This document shows, piece after piece, positions 60,014-64,000 of a DNA stretch of 64,000 bases. The notes beneath the pieces are model-generated. The model did no database searches and was not told the DNA's origin. It saw only the letters and a program-made list of their open reading frames with translations. Within the stretch, counting starts at the first letter, position 1, and the number at the start of each line of letters is the position of its first letter. The position numbers were made by a program, and so were the translations under genes. Source of the DNA: Bradyrhizobium sp. NDS-1 (GTDB lineage: Bacteria > Pseudomonadota > Alphaproteobacteria > Rhizobiales > Xanthobacteraceae); the NCBI RefSeq assembly GCF_032918005.1, contig NZ_CP136628.1, forward strand, positions 5,999,501 through 6,063,500, in the 5' to 3' direction.

Positions 60014-61252
60014 CTACGAGGCTGCGAGCTTGGCCTTTCCCCCCGGCCGCCACAGCACCACGCCCGCCGCGACGAGATCCAGCACGACGCACATCGCAAA
60101 CGCCGTCGTGTAGTTGCCGGTGAGACTCCGCACCAGCCCGACGATGCCGGGGCCGAAGGCGCTGACGACGCCGCCGATCGACGTGCCCAGTCCCATGGCG
60201 GCGGCGAAGGCGCTGGCGCCGATCTCGCGCTGGATGATCAAGGGCGGGAACGTGATCATGTTGCCGATCGAGAAGCCGTAGACGGCGCAGCACACCAGCA
60301 GCACCGTCGGATCCGTGCTCTGCAGGAGAACGAACAGCGCCGCGGCCTGGCTCGTCATCGAGGCCGCGCAGGCGAGACGCGGATCGAGGCGGTCGACGAA
60401 CAGGCCGAGCGACAGGCGGCCGACCACCGCCATCGCCGCCATGACGGTGACCGCGAGCCCTGCGGCCGAGCGGCCGATCAGCGGCTCCAGAAACGTCACC
60501 TGGTGGACGATGAAGCCCATCTGCGCCAACAGCGCGATCGCGATCGGCAATACCATGGTCCAGAACGCTGCGTTGGCGAGCAACGTCTTGCGGGAAGGGC
60601 CTGGCGCGGCCGCGCCGCCACCGGCAGGACCTCCGCCTGATGCGAGCGACATCCCGGCGGGCCAGCCTATGAACGTCACCACCACCGGCAGCACCAGCAC
60701 CATCATCGCGAGCGTGGCCGCCAGCATGGCCGAACGGAATCCGATGCTGCCGCTCAGCGACAAGAGCAGCGGGACGAGAATAATGCCTCCGCAGGTCGCG
60801 CCGTTGAAGGCGAGACTGAGCGCGAGCCCGCGCCGCCGCTCGAACCAGGAATTCAGCACGGTCGCGATCACCACGGTGCCCATGCCGGTCCAGCCGACCG
60901 ACATCAGGCCATAGGCGAGATAGAGCTGCCAGGGCGTCTGCATCAGCGCCAGCAGCACCGTCGAGGCTCCGAGCGCCACCAGCCCGCACAGGATCAGCGA
61001 TCGCAACCCGATGCGGGCGAGCAGATCGTCGGTAAAGATGACGAGCACGGAAGTGAGGAGGAACGAGAACGTGCTTGCCGCGGAAATCAGCGTGCCCGGC
61101 CAGCCATGCGCGCGCTGCAACTCGGCAAGATACACGCCCTGACCGTAAAGGCCGAAGCCGAACATGAAGAAGGCCATCAGGAAGCAGGCCAGAACGACGC
61201 GCCAGCCGCGGTAGTGCAGCGAGGATTCGTCGACGCTGGTTGCGGCAATCAT
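60014..61252 (-). CDS. MFS transporter, monocarboxylate-porter-like
   Basis: The ATG at 61252 (412 residues) is preceded by an in-frame TTG at 61255. Twelve membrane segments are predicted. The first loop motif after helix 2 is FTDDLLARIGLRSLIL, and FERRRGLALSLAFNG precedes segment 5. The layout with YGQGVYLAELQRAHGW near the N-terminus is typical of the oxalate/formate and monocarboxylate branch of MFS. Substrate is unknown. It is a single gene, convergent with the acyl-CoA dehydrogenase. Confidence 0.85.
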   Translation of the reverse strand: MIAATSVDESSLHYRGWRVVLACFLMAFFMFGFGLYGQGVYLAELQRAHGWPGTLISAASTFSFLLTSVLVIFTDDLLARIGLRSLILCGLVALGASTVLLALMQTPWQLYLAYGLMSVGWTGMGTVVIATVLNSWFERRRGLALSLAFNGATCGGIILVPLLLSLSGSIGFRSAMLAATLAMMVLVLPVVVTFIGWPAGMSLASGGGPAGGGAAAPGPSRKTLLANAAFWTMVLPIAIALLAQMGFIVHQVTFLEPLIGRSAAGLAVTVMAAMAVVGRLSLGLFVDRLDPRLACAASMTSQAAALFVLLQSTDPTVLLVCCAVYGFSIGNMITFPPLIIQREIGASAFAAAMGLGTSIGGVVSAFGPGIVGLVRSLTGNYTTAFAMCVVLDLVAAGVVLWRPGGKAKLAAS

Positions 61253-61423
61253 CAATCGAGCAATCGGCCAAATGGAAGCGCGTGAGATCGTTCACCACAA
61301 CCACCGGTTTTTCAAATGAAACATTGTAGCCAATTGTTGCGGCGCGCCGCGGCGGCCGCCTCCATGTTCCGGCCCTGCGGAATGCTTCGTGAAATCTTCG
61401 CGCGGAACGACTAATCTTGTCCC

Positions 61424-63085
61424 ATGCGATACTCCGCCATCATCTCCGCGCTCGCGCTCACAGTCATCACCGCCCTCCCCGCCCCGGCGCAGACCGTCGC
61501 GCCGGTCGAGCTGCGCATCCTCGCGATCAACGATTTCCACGGCAATCTGCGCCCGCCGCCGAGTGGCATCCGCATCGGAGATCCCGAGGATAAAGCCAAG
61601 AAGGTGATGGTCGCGGCCGGCGGTGCCGAATACATGGCAACGCTGGTCAAGCAGCTGCGCGAAGGACACAAGAACACGATCTTCGTCGCCGCCGGCGACC
61701 TGATCGGCGCGAGTCCGTTCTTGTCGGCGATGTTTCACGACGAGCCTTCGATCGAGTCGCTCTCGATGATGGGGCTTGCGATCAGCTCGGTCGGCAATCA
61801 CGAATTCGACGAGGGGAAGACCGAGCTGCTCAGGATGCAGAACGGCGGCTGCCATCCGGTCGACGGCTGTCAGGGACCGCATCCGTTCACGGGCGCCAAA
61901 TTCCACTATCTCGCCGCATCCACCGTGGAGACCACGACGGGCAAGAGCGTGCTGCCGCCCTTCGAGATCAGGGAGTTCGACGGCATCCCCGTCGGCTTCA
62001 TCGGGCTGACGTTGAAGGAGACCGCCGGCATCGTCTCTCCGGCGGGCATTGCCGGCCTCGAATTCCGCGACGAGGCCGAGACGGTGAACGCACTGGTGCC
62101 GCAGCTGAAGGCGCGCGGGGTCGAGGCGATCGTGGTGCTGATCCACCAGGGCGGCGAGCCCGCCGGCGACTACAATGAATGTCCCGAGATCACGGGCCCG
62201 ATCGTCGACATCGTCAAAAAATTCGACCGTGCCGTCGACGTCGTCGTCAGCGGTCATACCCATCGCGCCTATGTCTGCGACATCGACGGACGGCTCGTCA
62301 CCAGCGGCGACAAATACGGCACGCTGGTCACCGCGATCGATCTCAAGCTCGACCCGGCAAGCCGCGACATCGTCGGCGCCAGCGCCGAGAACGTCATCGT
62401 CGCCACGGCCTCGCTTGCAAAGGACCCCGACCAGACCGCGTTGATCGAGGCCTACGACAGGCTGTCGGCGCCAATCGCCAACCGGCCGGCCGGATCGGTC
62501 ACGCAGACGCTGTCGCGCATTCCGAACGATGCCGGCGAAAGCGCGCTCGGCGACGTCATCGCGGATGCGCAATTGTTCGCAACCCGCGACGCCAAGGACG
62601 GCGCCGCCGTCATCGCACTCACCAATCCCGGCGGCATCCGCACGGACATCGTTCCGAAGGAGAACGGCGCGATCACCTTCGGCGATGTCTTCGCCAGCCA
62701 GCCGTTCCGCAATCGCCTGGTCACGATGACGATGACGGGCAACCAGTTGAAGGACATGCTGGAACAGCAATGGCTCGATCCGAAGCGACCGCGGATCCTG
62801 CAGGTGTCAAACGGATTCAGCTATGCCTGGGATGCGGCAAAGCCATTCGGCGAGCGCGTGACCCCCGAGACGATGACGCTCAACGGCAGGCCGATCGAAC
62901 CCGGAAGCGGCTACCGCGTCACCCTCAACGATTACCTCGCCGTCGGCGGCGACGGTTTTACCGTCGCCAAACAGGGCACGGCTCCGCAATATGGCGGCTA
63001 CGACGCGGACGCGCTGTTCGCGTTCTTCCGGGCGCACGGGCCGATCGGTCCGCTGCCGCCGACCCGCATCCTGCGCGTGAATTGA
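61424..63085 (+). CDS. Exported bifunctional metallophosphatase/5'-nucleotidase
   Basis: The 553-residue protein has a signal peptide (about 1-21, cut near APAQT). A calcineurin-like N-terminal domain follows: ILAINDFHGNL (Asp, His), VAAGDLIGASP, SVGNHEFDEG (Asn, His) and VVSGHTHRAY (His pair). The C-terminal 5'-nucleotidase domain (NPGGIRTDI, QPFRNRLVTM, NDYLAVGGDGF) binds the nucleobase. The enzyme hydrolyses nucleotides or UDP-sugars in the periplasm. No FixK-type box precedes it, but one overlaps its stop. Confidence 0.92.
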   Translation: MRYSAIISALALTVITALPAPAQTVAPVELRILAINDFHGNLRPPPSGIRIGDPEDKAKKVMVAAGGAEYMATLVKQLREGHKNTIFVAAGDLIGASPFLSAMFHDEPSIESLSMMGLAISSVGNHEFDEGKTELLRMQNGGCHPVDGCQGPHPFTGAKFHYLAASTVETTTGKSVLPPFEIREFDGIPVGFIGLTLKETAGIVSPAGIAGLEFRDEAETVNALVPQLKARGVEAIVVLIHQGGEPAGDYNECPEITGPIVDIVKKFDRAVDVVVSGHTHRAYVCDIDGRLVTSGDKYGTLVTAIDLKLDPASRDIVGASAENVIVATASLAKDPDQTALIEAYDRLSAPIANRPAGSVTQTLSRIPNDAGESALGDVIADAQLFATRDAKDGAAVIALTNPGGIRTDIVPKENGAITFGDVFASQPFRNRLVTMTMTGNQLKDMLEQQWLDPKRPRILQVSNGFSYAWDAAKPFGERVTPETMTLNGRPIEPGSGYRVTLNDYLAVGGDGFTVAKQGTAPQYGGYDADALFAFFRAHGPIGPLPPTRILRVN

Positions 63086-63095
63086 TCCGGATCAA
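63082..63095 (+). promoter_or_regulatory. FixK/FNR-type box upstream of the deacetylase-family gene
   Basis: TTGATCCGGATCAA is a perfect palindrome and overlaps the 5'-nucleotidase stop codon. The centre is 131 nt upstream of the ATG at 63219, farther than for the other boxes. Either the transcript has a long leader or the match is fortuitous. Confidence 0.45.
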
Positions 63096-63218
63096 ACGGG
63101 CCGACGCGGGCCGACCCTTTGCCATTGCCGTCCAAACGCCTAGATTGGGTTTTGCATTGCGTTTTGGCGCCGGATGCGCCAACGACGCCAAAAGCCCGTT
63201 TCCTGTGAGGCCGACCTG

Positions 63219-64000
63219 ATGAGCACGCTTCTCCTTTCCCACAAGGCCTGCCTCGACCATGTCACGCCGCCGGGACACCCTGAGAGGCCGGATCGTCTGC
63301 GCGCGGTGGAAGAAGCCCTGTCAAAGGAGCGCTTCCAGTTTCTGGTGCGCGACCAGGCGCCGGAGGGCGATCTCGATCTCGTCACGCTGTGCCACAACGA
63401 GGATTACGTCACCGAGCTGCGCCACATCGCGCCGACCAGCGGACAGGTCTATATCGACGGCGACACGTCGATGTCGCCGGGCACGTGGGAAGCGGTGATG
63501 CGCGGCGTCGGCGGCGCGGTCGCAGCGACCGAAGCGGTGATGACTGGCGAGCATCGCAACGCCTTCGTCGCGGTGCGCCCGCCCGGCCATCACGCCGAGA
63601 TCGGCAAGCCGATGGGCTTCTGCTTCTTCGACAATGTCGCGATCGCCGCGCGCCATGCCCAGCGCAAATACGGCATCAAGCGCGCGGCCATCGTCGATTT
63701 CGACGTGCATCACGGCAACGGCACGCAGGACATCTTCTGGTCGGACCCGACCGTGATGTACTGCTCGACGCACCAGATGCCGCTGTTTCCGGGCACCGGC
63801 GCCAAGAGCGAGCGCGGCGACCACGACACCATCGTCAACGCGCCGCTCGCCTCCGAGGACGGCGGGCCGGAATTCCGCTCCGCGTTCGAGAATCTGATCC
63901 TGCCGCAACTCGAGAGATTCAGCCCCGAGCTCGTCGTCATTTCCGCGGGCTTCGACGCGCACTACCGCGACCCCCTGGCTTCGCTGAACTTGCGCGCGGA
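63219..64000 (+). CDS. Histone-deacetylase-family amidohydrolase (3' end outside the window)
   Basis: The frame is open from the ATG at 63219, which has GAGG upstream, to the window end (260 residues visible). Hallmarks are HPERPDRLRAV near the N-terminus, VRPPGHHAE (active-site His pair), GFCFFDNVAIAA, the zinc site VDFDVHHGNGTQ, STHQMPLFPG, and SAGFDAHYRDP. Bacterial members remove acetyl or acyl groups from lysine or polyamines. Class II-type (acetylpolyamine amidohydrolase-like) is the closest fit. The C-terminus is missing only because of the window edge. Confidence 0.93.
   Translation, partial: MSTLLLSHKACLDHVTPPGHPERPDRLRAVEEALSKERFQFLVRDQAPEGDLDLVTLCHNEDYVTELRHIAPTSGQVYIDGDTSMSPGTWEAVMRGVGGAVAATEAVMTGEHRNAFVAVRPPGHHAEIGKPMGFCFFDNVAIAARHAQRKYGIKRAAIVDFDVHHGNGTQDIFWSDPTVMYCSTHQMPLFPGTGAKSERGDHDTIVNAPLASEDGGPEFRSAFENLILPQLERFSPELVVISAGFDAHYRDPLASLNLRA

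Noticed and set aside
1..64000. CRISPR array, prophage or insertion sequence
   Set aside because: I found no regularly spaced direct repeats, transposase or integrase motifs or phage structural genes on either strand. The repeats listed are small intergenic elements.

Overview
The window is high-GC, densely coded chromosomal DNA from an alphaproteobacterium, most likely Bradyrhizobium or a close relative such as Rhodopseudomonas. This rests on overall composition, family content (DUF1236, Bug-type binding proteins, many CoA enzymes, FixJ/FixK-type regulators) and a dispersed repeat of a kind I associate with Bradyrhizobium. About 60 protein genes, one tRNA-Gln and three repeat elements can be supported. 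There is no rRNA, CRISPR array, prophage or intact insertion sequence.

Region 1 (1-19 kb) is ordinary accessory metabolism: a DUF1236 protein (cut by the window edge), a Bug-type solute receptor, a small zinc-knuckle gene pair, two MFS/M20-type metabolic genes, an RTX-like calcium-binding protein with an unusual long repeat period, an enolase-superfamily enzyme, an M20 amidohydrolase, a DUF72 protein, a class III CoA-transferase and a VOC protein. A two-gene, low-GC islet (about 5.2-7.4 kb) interrupts it and looks acquired.

Region 2 (about 16.7-55.7 kb) is the notable part. Ten palindromic sites of the form TTGAY-N4-RTCAA or a one-base variant (the FNR/FixK consensus) lie upstream of nearly every operon here. 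In the middle sit a receiver-only regulator, a FixJ-like regulator and a cysteine-free FixK-like regulator whose recognition helix carries the E-x-x-S-R pattern that reads TTGAT. The putative target operons encode exported proteins (DUF3300, DUF2950, DUF2092, EipA-like), a membrane/HlyD pair, polyphosphate kinase 2, an amino-acid decarboxylase with an AspT-type antiporter, a second AspT-like carrier, SulP and DUF1275 proteins, several alpha/beta hydrolases, a CoA-transferase with a MaoC hydratase, and a DUF3141 - phosphate acyltransferase - acetate kinase - FabI operon. I read it as a low-oxygen/energy-stress island: acyl-phosphate substrate-level ATP formation, polyphosphate-based nucleotide phosphorylation, decarboxylation-antiport and PHA-like acyl metabolism under local FixK control. 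The regulation is inferred, not shown.

Region 3 (55.8-64 kb) holds a MASE4-like sensor kinase, tRNA-Gln, an acyl-CoA dehydrogenase, a three-hairpin REP-like element, an MFS carrier, a 5'-nucleotidase-type phosphatase and a histone-deacetylase-family amidohydrolase cut by the window end.
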